DNA of 64,000 nt from IMG/VR virus record IMGVR_UViG_3300042934_000619, positions 38,443 to 102,442 of that record. One strand, given 5' to 3'. Positions 22,632-30,461 of the stretch are shown here, in pieces. Made by a program: the position numbers and the translations under genes. This DNA is from a virus. Within the stretch, counting starts at the first letter, position 1, and every line of letters begins with the position of its first letter. The notes under the pieces were generated by a model. The model was not told where the DNA came from. It did not search any database and worked only from the letters and a program-made list of their open reading frames with translations.

Positions 22632-24314
22632 ATGGCGCGCTTCAACTCGCGTGGACACCGGGCGAAGCCTGCGGTGGCGACGGTAAGCAGTCCGATCGGT
22701 ACTGCCACGAAGAAGGCGAACACCCGTACGTTCGAAGGCGGCGCGGGATACACGCGTGATGCCAAGACGGAGCTGTTCCTGCGTGCGACCGGTGCGTTCC
22801 ACGGCGGCGAGGGCAGCTTCTACGAGTCCGCCGACAAGCGCGACAACCGGCTTCGTGAGCTGGTACGTACGATCGCGATCGAAGACCCGGACTGGGGATT
22901 CGAGTTCGCGCGCTGGCTCCGGTCCGAGGGTCACATGCGCACGGCATCGCTGATGTTCGCCGTCGAGTACGTGCACGAGCGACTCGATGCGGAAGCGCAG
23001 GAGCCGCGCACCACCAAGTACACCAACCGTCAGATCATCGACGTCGTATGCCAGCGTCCCGACGAGCCTGGCGAGATCCTCGCGATCTGGACGGCGTGGT
23101 ACGGGCGGAACATCCCGCAGTCGGTCAAGCGCGGCGTCGCCGACGCGGTTCGGCGTCTGTACAGCGAGCGCTCGCTGCTCAAGTACGACACGGACTCGAA
23201 GGCGTACCGCTTCGCCGACGTGCTGGATCTGACGCACCCGACGCCGTCCCCCGAGAAGGCCGCATGGCAGGGCCTGCTGTTCTCGTACGCCCTCAACCGG
23301 CGGCACGGACGTGGGGATGACATCCCCAGCACGCTGGATATCATCCGCAACAACGCCTCGTTCCGAGCGCGGGCGGCTGAGACGCACTCGTTGCTGTGCT
23401 CGCCGGACGCTCTGCGTGCAGCGGGCATGACGTGGGAGGACGCGCTGTCCCTCGCGGGCCAAGTAGGCGTCGACAAGCGCAAGGTCTGGGAGGCCATGAT
23501 CCCCTCCATGGGGATCATGGCGCTGATCCGCAACCTGCGGAACTTCGACCAGGCTGGCGTCTCCGACGAGGTGGCCATGACGGTCATGGAGCGCCTGGCC
23601 AACCCCGAGGAGATCGCCCGGTCCAAGCAGTTCCCGTTCCGGTTCCTCGCCGCGCACCGCGCGACCAAGGACTCCCTGCGGTGGGCGTGGCCGCTGGAGC
23701 AGGCGCTTGGTCACTCGCTGGTCAACGTCCCCCGGCTCGACGGCCGGACGCTGATCCTCGTCGACCGGTCGCCGTCCATGTTCCCGGAGTACGACCACTG
23801 GTTCCCGACGCTGAAGAAGTCGGACATCAGCCGCGCCGACCAGGCTGCGGTGTTCGGCGCCGCGCTGGCCGTCCGTGCAGAGCAGCCGACGCTCGTGGAG
23901 TTCGGCGGCGGCTCGCGGGTGATCACCTTCCAGCGCGGTACGTCCGTGCTGAAGCTGGTCGACAAGTTCTACCGGGACCCGGGTACGGACATCCCGAGCG
24001 CGGTGAAGAAGCATTACGACGGGCACGACCGGGTCGTCATCCTCACCGACGAGCAGACCCGCCCCGGGTCCCTTCCGTCGAACATGTGGCGGAGCTACGG
24101 TGGCATGCGTGAGACGGAGGTCAACGACCTCGTCCCGAAGCACGTCCCTGTATTCATGTGGAATTTCGCCGGTTACTCGGCGGCGGCCATGCCGTCCGGG
24201 AACGAGGCGCGGTTCCACCTCGGCGGACTCACCGACAAGGCATTCCAACTCATTCCGATTCTGGAATCCGGAGTGAATGGCAGCTGGCCCTGGGAACTGG
24301 ACAGCACACCCTGA
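22632..24314 (+). CDS. Ro60 (TROVE domain) RNA-binding protein
   Basis: 560 residues, close to the size of bacterial Ro60 (Rsr). Residues about 30-365 are the TROVE domain, a ring of helical repeats (DWGFEFARWLRSEGHMRTASLMFAVEYV is typical) that binds Y RNA outside and misfolded RNA ends inside. Residues about 372-540 are a vWA domain with a full MIDAS: DRSPS at 378-382, Thr in PGTDIPS and Asp in LTDEQT. Ro60 stores, checks or directs decay of structured RNA. Start ATG follows AGGAAGGAAGATGGAGAC. The five Y RNAs directly upstream are its likely partners. Confidence 0.95.
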   Translation: MARFNSRGHRAKPAVATVSSPIGTATKKANTRTFEGGAGYTRDAKTELFLRATGAFHGGEGSFYESADKRDNRLRELVRTIAIEDPDWGFEFARWLRSEGHMRTASLMFAVEYVHERLDAEAQEPRTTKYTNRQIIDVVCQRPDEPGEILAIWTAWYGRNIPQSVKRGVADAVRRLYSERSLLKYDTDSKAYRFADVLDLTHPTPSPEKAAWQGLLFSYALNRRHGRGDDIPSTLDIIRNNASFRARAAETHSLLCSPDALRAAGMTWEDALSLAGQVGVDKRKVWEAMIPSMGIMALIRNLRNFDQAGVSDEVAMTVMERLANPEEIARSKQFPFRFLAAHRATKDSLRWAWPLEQALGHSLVNVPRLDGRTLILVDRSPSMFPEYDHWFPTLKKSDISRADQAAVFGAALAVRAEQPTLVEFGGGSRVITFQRGTSVLKLVDKFYRDPGTDIPSAVKKHYDGHDRVVILTDEQTRPGSLPSNMWRSYGGMRETEVNDLVPKHVPVFMWNFAGYSAAAMPSGNEARFHLGGLTDKAFQLIPILESGVNGSWPWELDSTP

Positions 24315-24364
24315 ATGCAGTAGATTCTTACACAACGGAGAAGGAACTCTAGCGCCAACTCCGA

Positions 24365-24395
24365 CACCAATTTACATCCTGCGAGTGAATTGGTG
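24365..24395 (+). terminator. hairpin downstream of Ro60
   Basis: CACCAATT/AATTGGTG forms an 8-bp AT-rich stem 50 bases after the Ro60 stop. A second stem, GTCCGGC/GCCGGAC, follows at about 24408-24441. Possible terminator or processing signals; no U-run. Confidence 0.35.
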
Positions 24396-24445
24396 ATCTG
24401 CCCAGAGTCCGGCTGATGCATGCCCACGCGTCGGCCGGACGGCAG

Positions 24446-24514
24446 GGGGCCGCCGGTAGCTAAAGGGAGGACTGAGCAGCTCCCCGAAGATAGGTTCAAT
24501 TCCTACTGGTCCCA
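24446..24514 (+). tRNA. truncated tRNA-like element
   Basis: 69 nt. The acceptor GGGGCCG/TGGTCCC pairs with two G-U wobbles, and there is a T-arm ATAGG TTCAATT CCTAC (first pair A-C). The 37 bases between cannot form both a D-arm and an anticodon arm; the best stem is GGGAG/CTCCC with a 10-nt loop. Probably a tRNA relic or mimic. Confidence 0.4.
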
Positions 24515-24518
24515 CGAA

Positions 24519-24592
24519 GACCTCGTAGCTCAGTTGGATAGAGCGGTGGATTCCTAATCCGCAGGTCGCAGGTTCGAGTCCTGCCGTGGTCA
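24519..24592 (+). tRNA. tRNA-Arg(CCU)
   Basis: A 74-nt cloverleaf: acceptor GACCTCG/CGTGGTC (one U-U mismatch), D-arm GCTC/GAGC, anticodon stem GTGGA/TCCGC with loop TTCCTAA (anticodon CCT), T-arm GCAGG TTCGAGT CCTGC, discriminator A. It reads AGG, a rare codon in GC-rich hosts. Confidence 0.9.
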
Positions 24593-24593
24593 C

Positions 24594-24667
24594 GGACGCG
24601 TAGCCCAATTGGTAGAGGCGTCTGGCTCAGGTCCAGAAGGTTGGGGGTTCGAATCCCTCCGTGTCCA
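24594..24667 (+). tRNA. tRNA-Leu(CAG), short variable arm
   Basis: 74 nt: acceptor GGACGCG/CGTGTCC, D-stem GCCC/AGGC, anticodon stem TCTGG/CCAGA with loop CTCAGGT (anticodon CAG, G37 as in leucine tRNAs) and T-arm GGGGG TTCGAAT CCCTC. The variable region is only AGGTT, although bacterial leucine tRNAs normally have a long variable arm. Begins one base after tRNA-Arg. Confidence 0.85.
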
Positions 24668-24703
24668 CTTGCTTCACCGGGACAGTCGAAGGAGATATGG
24701 CAA

Positions 24704-25012
24704 ATGCTGGTTGTGACGGTGAGTGTGTGGCCCGGCGGAGACTTCGAACGGGGCACCGAGGTGGCCCGTGTCGGACTGTTGAACAGGACGCAGCTCGGAG
24801 ACTTCGCGAACTACGATCTGGTGGCCCTGCTGGCTCGTGACAAGGAGGAGCGGGTCATCCGGTCGGAGGTCAACCAGCATGAGCGGGCGCACGGTTGGGT
24901 GCCACTCGTCCGGCGGGCCATGACCGAAATTCACCTCAGCGATCCGTGTATGCATGGCGCCCCGTACGATGACCCCACCGCTGTACTACTTCGGAAGGGG
25001 AGCCATGAGTGA
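24704..25012 (+). CDS. small hypothetical protein
   Basis: 102 residues, beta-rich start (MLVVTVSVWPGGDF) then helical. Ribosome binding site GAAGGAGAT. Overlaps the next gene by 8 bases. No family recognised. Confidence 0.65.
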   Translation: MLVVTVSVWPGGDFERGTEVARVGLLNRTQLGDFANYDLVALLARDKEERVIRSEVNQHERAHGWVPLVRRAMTEIHLSDPCMHGAPYDDPTAVLLRKGSHE

Positions 25013-25289
25013 CGAGGTTCTCGACTCAGGTGACGTGATTGATGCGCGGGAGCTGTGGCTGCCGCAGTTCCGACACGAGGGAGGTGCGTGGACGGACATC
25101 GCCACGCATCGCGCGGACCCCGCAGAAGCGCTGCGCATCTACGACTTCTGGGTGGGAAATCATGCGGACGTTGAGCTTCGGATGACGAAGACATACGTGA
25201 CGACTGTAGGCGTATCCCTCGATGTGCTACGTGAAGCGGTCGCGCAGAAGGCTGACGAAAAGAACGAGACAGCCGTACAATCCGAGTAA
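25005..25289 (+). CDS. small hypothetical protein
   Basis: 94 residues, acidic and helical, with GGAAGGGGAGCC as ribosome binding site. Function unknown. Confidence 0.65.
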   Translation: MSDEVLDSGDVIDARELWLPQFRHEGGAWTDIATHRADPAEALRIYDFWVGNHADVELRMTKTYVTTVGVSLDVLREAVAQKADEKNETAVQSE

Positions 25290-25319
25290 TCAGCACTGCG
25301 CTGAAGCGGGGTGACGGGC

Positions 25320-25493
25320 ATGACACGAGAACAGCAAGTGTACGCCGACACACTGAACCTCCTCGGGTCCGACGTGATGGACGACCCCGAGATACAGAGC
25401 CTCCTGGATCAGGAGCACGCGAGGGCGGATCGCTCCTTCGCCTTCACCCTCGCCAAGCGTTACGCGGTGAGGTGCCTGTCCAACCCGAGTTGA
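25320..25493 (+). CDS. small helical protein
   Basis: 57 residues from the ATG at 25320, helical and charged (EIQSLLDQEHARADRSFAFTLAKRYAVRCLS). Followed directly by a terminator. Confidence 0.55.
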   Translation: MTREQQVYADTLNLLGSDVMDDPEIQSLLDQEHARADRSFAFTLAKRYAVRCLSNPS

Positions 25494-25502
25494 CTAAAAA
25501 CG

Positions 25503-25546
25503 AAAGAGCCTCCCCCGGACCAATACGGTCACGGAGGAGGCTCTTT
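25503..25546 (+). terminator. Rho-independent terminator
   Basis: AAAGAGCCTCC pairs with GGAGGCTCTTT (11 bp) with an inner CCG ... CGG pairing; the stem itself ends in the T-run. Works in both orientations by sequence. Confidence 0.85.
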
Positions 25547-25572
25547 GAAGTTTCTGCATTTACAATGCGGCC

Positions 25573-26199
25573 ATGCATGCTGATCCGGGGAGTCTTCGGG
25601 AACGCCTGAAGAGCAGCACAGAAACAGCGTGGCGCTTGTATTGCGCTCTCGAAGTGATGCTCCCTTATAAGGAACCCAGTCGTGGCCAGCCCATTAGTCG
25701 CCAGAAACTCACAGCTTCACCGATTCCGTGGCACGGTACGGCTGCCGGGCTGATCGGCGACCTCTACGCCGAGGTCCGGCGAATGGAAGTCAACCTCAAG
25801 GCAGCGGTCACAGGGATACGTGGAGTCCGGCGCGGCGGGTCCGACGGCAACACGCAGATGGCGATGCGTTCGATCGTCAACTTCTCGCACACGGTTGACG
25901 ATCAGACGGTCATCGGGGTCCTCAACTACTTCGACCGGTGGGCACGCAAGGCGAACGCCGTATTCAACCCGGACCTCGGACTGCATCGAATTCCGCGCTC
26001 ACCGGGCGAAGAAGAACTGCGTTGTCCTTGGTGCGAATACCAAACAATGCGTTGGCAGCCGGCCAGTGGCGTCATTGTTTGTGTAAATCCCGAGTGTATT
26101 ACCGATACGGGTGTGCGTCCTCGCTGGCGGGCAGACTATGAAGTAGTGGGCGACCAGATGCAGTTCACCTGGGAGCCGTTCTCGGAGGGAGACGGATGA
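25573..26199 (+). CDS. hypothetical protein with C-terminal zinc ribbon
   Basis: 208 residues. Two thirds are helical; the C-terminus has CPWCEYQTM ... CVNPEC, a four-Cys zinc ribbon. This arrangement is common in actinophage accessory proteins and suggests nucleic-acid or protein binding. Overlaps the next gene by four bases. Confidence 0.7.
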   Translation: MHADPGSLRERLKSSTETAWRLYCALEVMLPYKEPSRGQPISRQKLTASPIPWHGTAAGLIGDLYAEVRRMEVNLKAAVTGIRGVRRGGSDGNTQMAMRSIVNFSHTVDDQTVIGVLNYFDRWARKANAVFNPDLGLHRIPRSPGEEELRCPWCEYQTMRWQPASGVIVCVNPECITDTGVRPRWRADYEVVGDQMQFTWEPFSEGDG

Positions 26200-26456
26200 C
26201 CCGGCGAGGGTGGACGACGGCAGGGCTGACGCTCGTCGAGGCGGATGACCGGCTCTGGACCATAGGAGAGGCGGCCCGCCTTCTGGGGCCGCCTGTGCTG
26301 AAGGAATATCAGGTTCGGCAGCTCGTCGTCATGATGCAGCTGAAGCCGGTAGGTACCCGACGTCCGGACCGTGTCGACAAGCGAGGGCGACAGCCTCGGG
26401 TGTACCGAGCTATCGACTTCATACGGGCGTACGACGTGCTTGCGAAGGCAGCCTGA
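26196..26456 (+). CDS. MerR-like HTH protein
   Basis: 86 residues. RLWTIGEAARLLGPPVLKEYQVRQLVVMMQLKPVGTRR is a MerR-type winged helix with a longer wing. Likely a small DNA-binding protein coupled to the zinc-ribbon gene. Confidence 0.65.
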   Translation: MTRRGWTTAGLTLVEADDRLWTIGEAARLLGPPVLKEYQVRQLVVMMQLKPVGTRRPDRVDKRGRQPRVYRAIDFIRAYDVLAKAA

Positions 26457-26592
26457 CGACTGACTGTATGACCCGAACGGGGGATTTTCGGCGGCGGCGC
26501 GTATGTCGTAGCTTCGGTCACGCATCAAAGTGGTCACTCATAGTGATTGTGTGATTACGCGCTCGACGACACCTGACCGCAAGGAGACAGTT

Positions 26593-27042
26593 GTGACAGT
26601 TGCGCCCGAGAGGCCCATCGCTGTAGCCGTCCGCCGTGGGCGTGACCTCGTTCTCGATGAGGACTTCAAGATGCTGTCCGAGTTCTGCGCGGACGAGTAC
26701 AAGATGCTCCCCGAGCTGGCCGACCGAGTCATCGACCAGGCGCTGGCCATGGTCTACGTCATGGGGGCCACGAGGTCTGGCGGCACCATGTCGCCTTCGG
26801 CGATGGTCGACCCCGGGTGGCACACCCTCATTCTGCATACCGACTGGTACGCCGACTTCTGCAATCAGCACTTCGGGTACTTCCTGCACCACCAACCCAA
26901 CCGAGCGGTCCGCAACAAGGGCATCATGGGCCACGTCACCGGGTGTATCGAAGGGGCGGGATTCCAGGTCGACCGGATGCTGTGGGGCGCTGTAGCAGAA
27001 TGTAACCCACCTGCCTGCTGTGGAGATGGAGACGGCTGCTGA
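26593..27042 (+). CDS. hypothetical protein with Cys-rich C-terminus
   Basis: 149 residues from the GTG at 26593 (AAGGAGACAGTT). The core DPGWHTLILHTDWYADFCNQHFGYFLHHQP resembles a Streptomyces family of small glycine-rich-domain-like proteins, from memory. The end (CNPPACCGDGDGC) has four Cys in 13 residues, perhaps for metal or disulfides. The 136-base gap before it holds no clear feature. Confidence 0.6.
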   Translation: MTVAPERPIAVAVRRGRDLVLDEDFKMLSEFCADEYKMLPELADRVIDQALAMVYVMGATRSGGTMSPSAMVDPGWHTLILHTDWYADFCNQHFGYFLHHQPNRAVRNKGIMGHVTGCIEGAGFQVDRMLWGAVAECNPPACCGDGDGC

Positions 27043-27095
27043 CCGGCGGCCGATAGGGTCCGTGGTTCGCGGACTCCGACTGACAGGGGAGAGCC

Positions 27096-27515
27096 ATGAC
27101 AGCCACTGTGGTGACCGGACAAGGGCGTATTACGGTCTTCAGTATGTTCGGCCCGACCTTCGCATACGTCAGCCAGATCGTGGAGGGCGAGCGGGTCGCC
27201 TACATCGGGCCTGTCACTCCCGGCGTACAGTGGCGGAAGCTGCGGCAAATGGCGGCGCAATGCAGTCGAATCAACGCCACTGCCCAGGAGAAGGCGCGAT
27301 GGGTCGTTCTGCAAGCGCATCGCGCCCTCGTCTGTGGTGATGTCATCGTCAAGCTCTCCGACGAGAAGTGGGAGATGACGAACAGGGCTCAAATGATCGA
27401 CGTCGGCAACTGGTGCGGGCACAGTGCACTAGTGCTCGGTGACATGTATGTCCCGTCCCTGGCAGCCGACCAGGTCGCCAGTCGACCCACACGTTGGCCG
27501 AACTACGCAGCCTGA
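27096..27515 (+). CDS. hypothetical protein
   Basis: 139 residues, beta-rich N-terminus and helical middle. Ribosome binding site AGGGGAGAGCC. It ends 18 bases from the convergent thyX gene. No family recognised. Confidence 0.65.
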   Translation: MTATVVTGQGRITVFSMFGPTFAYVSQIVEGERVAYIGPVTPGVQWRKLRQMAAQCSRINATAQEKARWVVLQAHRALVCGDVIVKLSDEKWEMTNRAQMIDVGNWCGHSALVLGDMYVPSLAADQVASRPTRWPNYAA

Positions 27516-27533
27516 CGATTCGGCCGTGTCGAC

Positions 27534-28253
27534 CTATGGGGCGACGCGGCCGTTGGCGTTGAAGGCGGCGTACGTGAGCGGCATGAGACGGGCCCATTCG
27601 GCCTCCATCTTCTCGCCGACCATCTCGATCTCCCGCTGCGGGAAGGACGGGACCTTCGCCAGCTCGTGCTGTGTGCGCAGGCCGAGGAAGTGCATCAGCG
27701 ATCGGGCGTTGCAGGTGGCGTACATCGAGGAGTACAGACCGACCGGGAGGACGGAGCGGGCGACCTCGCGGGCGACGCCAGCGTTGAGCATCTTCTGGTA
27801 GCTCTCGTAGGCGGTGATGTAGGTGCCGGTCATCATGCCGCATGCTGCATAGCGCAGTTCTTGCGAGCCGTCAGTGAACTCGTACTTCCCCGGTTTGCCA
27901 GTCTGTACGAGCTTGCGGTCCTCATCCGGGACGTAGAAGACCGGCTGAAGCTCCCGGTATCGCCCGGACTCCTCGTTGTACGACCAGCCCACGCGGTGCC
28001 GCATGAACTCCCGGAACACGAAGATCGGGGCGCTGATGAAGAAGGTCATCGAGTTGTGCTCGAAGGGGCTGCCGTGCCGGTCCCGCATCAGGTAGTTGAT
28101 CAGGCCCTTGGAGCGCTCGGGGTCCTTGTCCATCTCGGCCAGGGACTGCTCGCCGACGGTCGAGACGCGGGCGGCGTACAGCACGTCGGCGTCGGACGCG
28201 GTGTGCTTGACCAGCTCGACAGTGACGTCCGAGCGGAACTCTATGTCTGTCAT
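27534..28253 (-). CDS. thyX: flavin-dependent thymidylate synthase
   Basis: 239 residues from the ATG at 28253. The ThyX signature RHRVGWSYNEESGRY is complete (RHRxxxxNxxSxR type). The enzyme makes dTMP from dUMP using FAD, NADPH and methylenetetrahydrofolate, supplying thymidine for phage DNA. It is the last gene of the leftward structural and lysis transcript, separated from the lysis genes by a terminator. Confidence 0.95.
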   Translation of the reverse strand: MTDIEFRSDVTVELVKHTASDADVLYAARVSTVGEQSLAEMDKDPERSKGLINYLMRDRHGSPFEHNSMTFFISAPIFVFREFMRHRVGWSYNEESGRYRELQPVFYVPDEDRKLVQTGKPGKYEFTDGSQELRYAACGMMTGTYITAYESYQKMLNAGVAREVARSVLPVGLYSSMYATCNARSLMHFLGLRTQHELAKVPSFPQREIEMVGEKMEAEWARLMPLTYAAFNANGRVAP

Positions 28254-28278
28254 GTTCTCCCCTGGTCCAACGCAAAAA

Positions 28279-28310
28279 GCGGGTGCCTGGCAATTCTGCC
28301 AGGCACCCGC
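28279..28310 (-). terminator. Rho-independent terminator
   Basis: A 14-bp perfect stem, GCGGGTGCCTGGCA/TGCCAGGCACCCGC, with a 4-nt loop; on the minus strand it is followed by TTTTTGCG. It ends the lysis transcript just after the gene at 28315. Confidence 0.92.
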
Positions 28311-28314
28311 GAAT

Positions 28315-28527
28315 TCACGTGAGGATGTGGACCAGGAACCATGTGGCGAACCCGCACCACGCGGCCCCGAAGACAACTGCTCCGGCCCGCGTGCGGACCT
28401 GGAACCATGACCTCGTCCTCTCGGACAGGGTGTCGCCGTCACGCCCGTTGGCCAGGGCGTAGACCTCGAACGCTGCACCTGCGGTCAGCAGACCGCCCCA
28501 CACCAGGTCGGCGGACGAGACGTCCAT
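28315..28527 (-). CDS. small membrane protein (lysis cluster)
   Basis: 70 residues with two hydrophobic helices (about 8-26 and 48-68). Its place after the holin and coiled-coil gene suggests a second holin or pinholin partner; the sequence alone does not prove it. Confidence 0.65.
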   Translation of the reverse strand: MDVSSADLVWGGLLTAGAAFEVYALANGRDGDTLSERTRSWFQVRTRAGAVVFGAAWCGFATWFLVHILT

Positions 28528-28528
28528 G

Positions 28529-28765
28529 TCAGGCGCCTATCCCCTGGGCAAGATACGGTACGGCCATTCCGACCAGTGCTGCCGCGCCACTGGCCATCCA
28601 TACGCGGCGTTCAAGTTGCGTGACGCGCGTTTCCAGTTGTGCGATGTCCGCGTCCGCTCGGTCCAAATGCTTCTCAATGGATGTCAGTCGGCCGTCGATC
28701 CTTGCGAGGCCGACCTCAAGGGCAAGACGGATGTCCTCCAAGGTGCATGCCTCCGAATTCGCCAC
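28529..28765 (-). CDS. coiled-coil membrane protein (lysis cluster)
   Basis: 78 residues from a GTG one base into the previous stop. A long coiled coil (LEDIRLALEVGLARIDGRL ... LETRVTQLERRV) precedes a C-terminal membrane helix (WMASGAAALVGMAVPYL). This layout is typical of small proteins between holin and structural genes in actinophages, perhaps a holin regulator. Confidence 0.7.
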   Translation of the reverse strand: MANSEACTLEDIRLALEVGLARIDGRLTSIEKHLDRADADIAQLETRVTQLERRVWMASGAAALVGMAVPYLAQGIGA

Positions 28766-28977
28766 TACACGCCTCCGTTGAGGGAGGCGCTGTCCTTGTT
28801 GCCGACCTTCTTGGCGACGAGTCCCTTCAGAAGTGCACCGACAGCGGCCACGCCGCCACCCGCAGCGGCAAGCCACGCCGACTTGTCCGACAGCTCGGTC
28901 ACGACGAGCGAGCCCAGGAAGCCCTGAGCGAAGGTCACGACGACGCGTTCGGCGAGGTCGCGGAAGTACACGTTCAT
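28765..28977 (-). CDS. holin, r1t-like
   Basis: 70 residues: a helical start FRDLAERVVVTFAQGFLGSLVV, a second hydrophobic segment (SAWLAAAGGGVAAVGALLKGLVA) and a charged end. This matches r1t-type holins, which form membrane holes that release or activate the endolysin. It directly follows the endolysin gene. Confidence 0.85.
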   Translation of the reverse strand: MNVYFRDLAERVVVTFAQGFLGSLVVTELSDKSAWLAAAGGGVAAVGALLKGLVAKKVGNKDSASLNGGV

Positions 28978-28986
28978 GAAGGACTC

Positions 28987-29919
28987 CTAGTTGTCGGCTA
29001 CTTCCAGGCGCACGGTGACCATCTCGATCTCGCCCTTGATGCGGGCAATGAGGGCATCCGCGTCGATCTTCTCCGCGTTCGCGGCCAGCTGGGCAACTAC
29101 CTTGACCAGCTCGTCGATGGTGGTCTGCTGTGCGGCCGTACGGACGTCGATGGCACGTACCCGGTTACCGACGTCCTTGAGGTAGCTCTGCGGCTGCCAG
29201 GTTTTGTTCGTGTCCCTGTCGGCCGCCGTGTCCGGGGCGGTGAACTTGTCGGTGAGCCAGACAGCGTTGTAGACGTCGTCCTTGGTTATGCCGGACAAGC
29301 CGTCCTCCTCGTCTCCCGGGGACCAGTCCGCCGGGTGCTTGAGCCGCTCGTCGATCTCGGCCCGGAATGTGTCCATGTCAAAGGTGGGGTCGATCTTGCG
29401 ACGTGTCCCCTCCTTGTGGCCGATGACGGAATCCGCAGACCAGCCATGCGCCCGGCAGATCGCCGTCGCCCAGCGAACGGCCGCCTCGTACTGCACGTCG
29501 GGGTACGGGTCCCTGCCGTTGCCGAGGTTCTCGATCTCGATGCCGTAGTAGTGGCGGTTCCCGTCCACCGGCTCCGAGCTGTCGGGGCGGGGGTGATTCG
29601 AGGACTCCGCGACAACGGCATCGTGGGCGTTCTGGGCGAACGTTCCGGCGTGGTTGGCCCGGCCGTAGCCGACCATCGTCGCTGTACCGTCCTTGGCCAG
29701 GTGGGTGTGGCAGAGCGGGCCGGGCAGAGCGGTCGTGCCGTTGAAGCACAGGCTCAGGCTGTCCGATCCGGCGGTGTGATGGATGACGACCCCGTTGAGG
29801 TTGTCCCACTTGCCCTTGTGGTTGCGGTTGTTGGAGCGCCAACCGGTGCGCTCGACGACCTGCACGCCTTCGTCACGGAGTGCAGAGACGAGCCGATCGG
29901 CAGACAGGGGAGCAGCCAC
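28987..29919 (-). CDS. endolysin, N-acetylmuramoyl-L-alanine amidase
   Basis: 310 residues. The amidase_2/PGRP catalytic domain spans about 30-200 with VVIHHTAG (zinc His), YYGIEIEN (Glu), and GHKEGTRRKIDP (second zinc His and Lys). The C-terminal part is a helical, probably cell-wall-binding or oligomerisation region ending in a coiled coil. It cuts the amide bond between MurNAc and the stem peptide at lysis. Confidence 0.92.
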   Translation of the reverse strand: MAAPLSADRLVSALRDEGVQVVERTGWRSNNRNHKGKWDNLNGVVIHHTAGSDSLSLCFNGTTALPGPLCHTHLAKDGTATMVGYGRANHAGTFAQNAHDAVVAESSNHPRPDSSEPVDGNRHYYGIEIENLGNGRDPYPDVQYEAAVRWATAICRAHGWSADSVIGHKEGTRRKIDPTFDMDTFRAEIDERLKHPADWSPGDEEDGLSGITKDDVYNAVWLTDKFTAPDTAADRDTNKTWQPQSYLKDVGNRVRAIDVRTAAQQTTIDELVKVVAQLAANAEKIDADALIARIKGEIEMVTVRLEVADN

Positions 29920-29928
29920 GCCTTCTCC

Positions 29929-30450
29929 TTACGCTGCCTGGTAGTGACCGAAAGCGCGGATCGAGTCCGTGCTGGCCCACGTGAACGGTGTGACGGCGTC
30001 GATCAGTCCGACGGAGGTGGCGGCATAGCCACCGGCAGCGCCGGTCGATCCGCCTGATGTCTCGAATTCGAGGTCGGTGGTGGCGGTGAGGCGACAACGC
30101 ATCGGATAGCGCGCGGCGGATGGCGTGCCGCCGGTCGCGGTGTCCTGTGCTTCGGCGGAACCGACGATCAATGCGGTCGTGGAGGCTGTCACGGGAAGAG
30201 AGAATCGCCAGTTGTCGGACGACCCGCCCCCTCCGAATGACGTGGTGGTTCCGAAGGTGATTTCCAGACGGAAGAACACAACGTCCCCGGTCTGGCAGTA
30301 CGATCCGCTGACCGTCGCATTGCCGATGCTGGGTGTATTCGCTCCGGTCGACGTGGTCCATGTCGGTGTCCATGAAGACCATGTCGGTGTTATCTGGTTC
30401 AGCCGGGCAGCGGTTATTCGCTGCCCGGCCTGCCAAGGGGTGACACCCAT
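29929..30450 (-). CDS. tail fibre-like protein
   Basis: 173 residues. Starts MGVTPWQAGQRITAARLNQITPTWSSWTPTWTT, a common start of actinophage tail-tip decoration proteins, followed by a Thr/Ser/Gly-rich beta-sandwich-like domain. Probably a trimeric tip protein exposed on the particle. Confidence 0.75.
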   Translation of the reverse strand: MGVTPWQAGQRITAARLNQITPTWSSWTPTWTTSTGANTPSIGNATVSGSYCQTGDVVFFRLEITFGTTTSFGGGGSSDNWRFSLPVTASTTALIVGSAEAQDTATGGTPSAARYPMRCRLTATTDLEFETSGGSTGAAGGYAATSVGLIDAVTPFTWASTDSIRAFGHYQAA

Positions 30451-30461
30451 CGGGCGGCTCC

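Noticed and set aside
22446-24335. 629-codon minus-strand frame over the Ro60 gene
   Set aside because: Antisense shadow that would also run through the Y RNA and tRNA-like elements; the TROVE/vWA reading on the plus strand is clear.
28639-30057. 472-codon plus-strand frame over holin and endolysin
   Set aside because: The minus strand encodes a holin and an amidase with catalytic residues; the plus frame has no domain.
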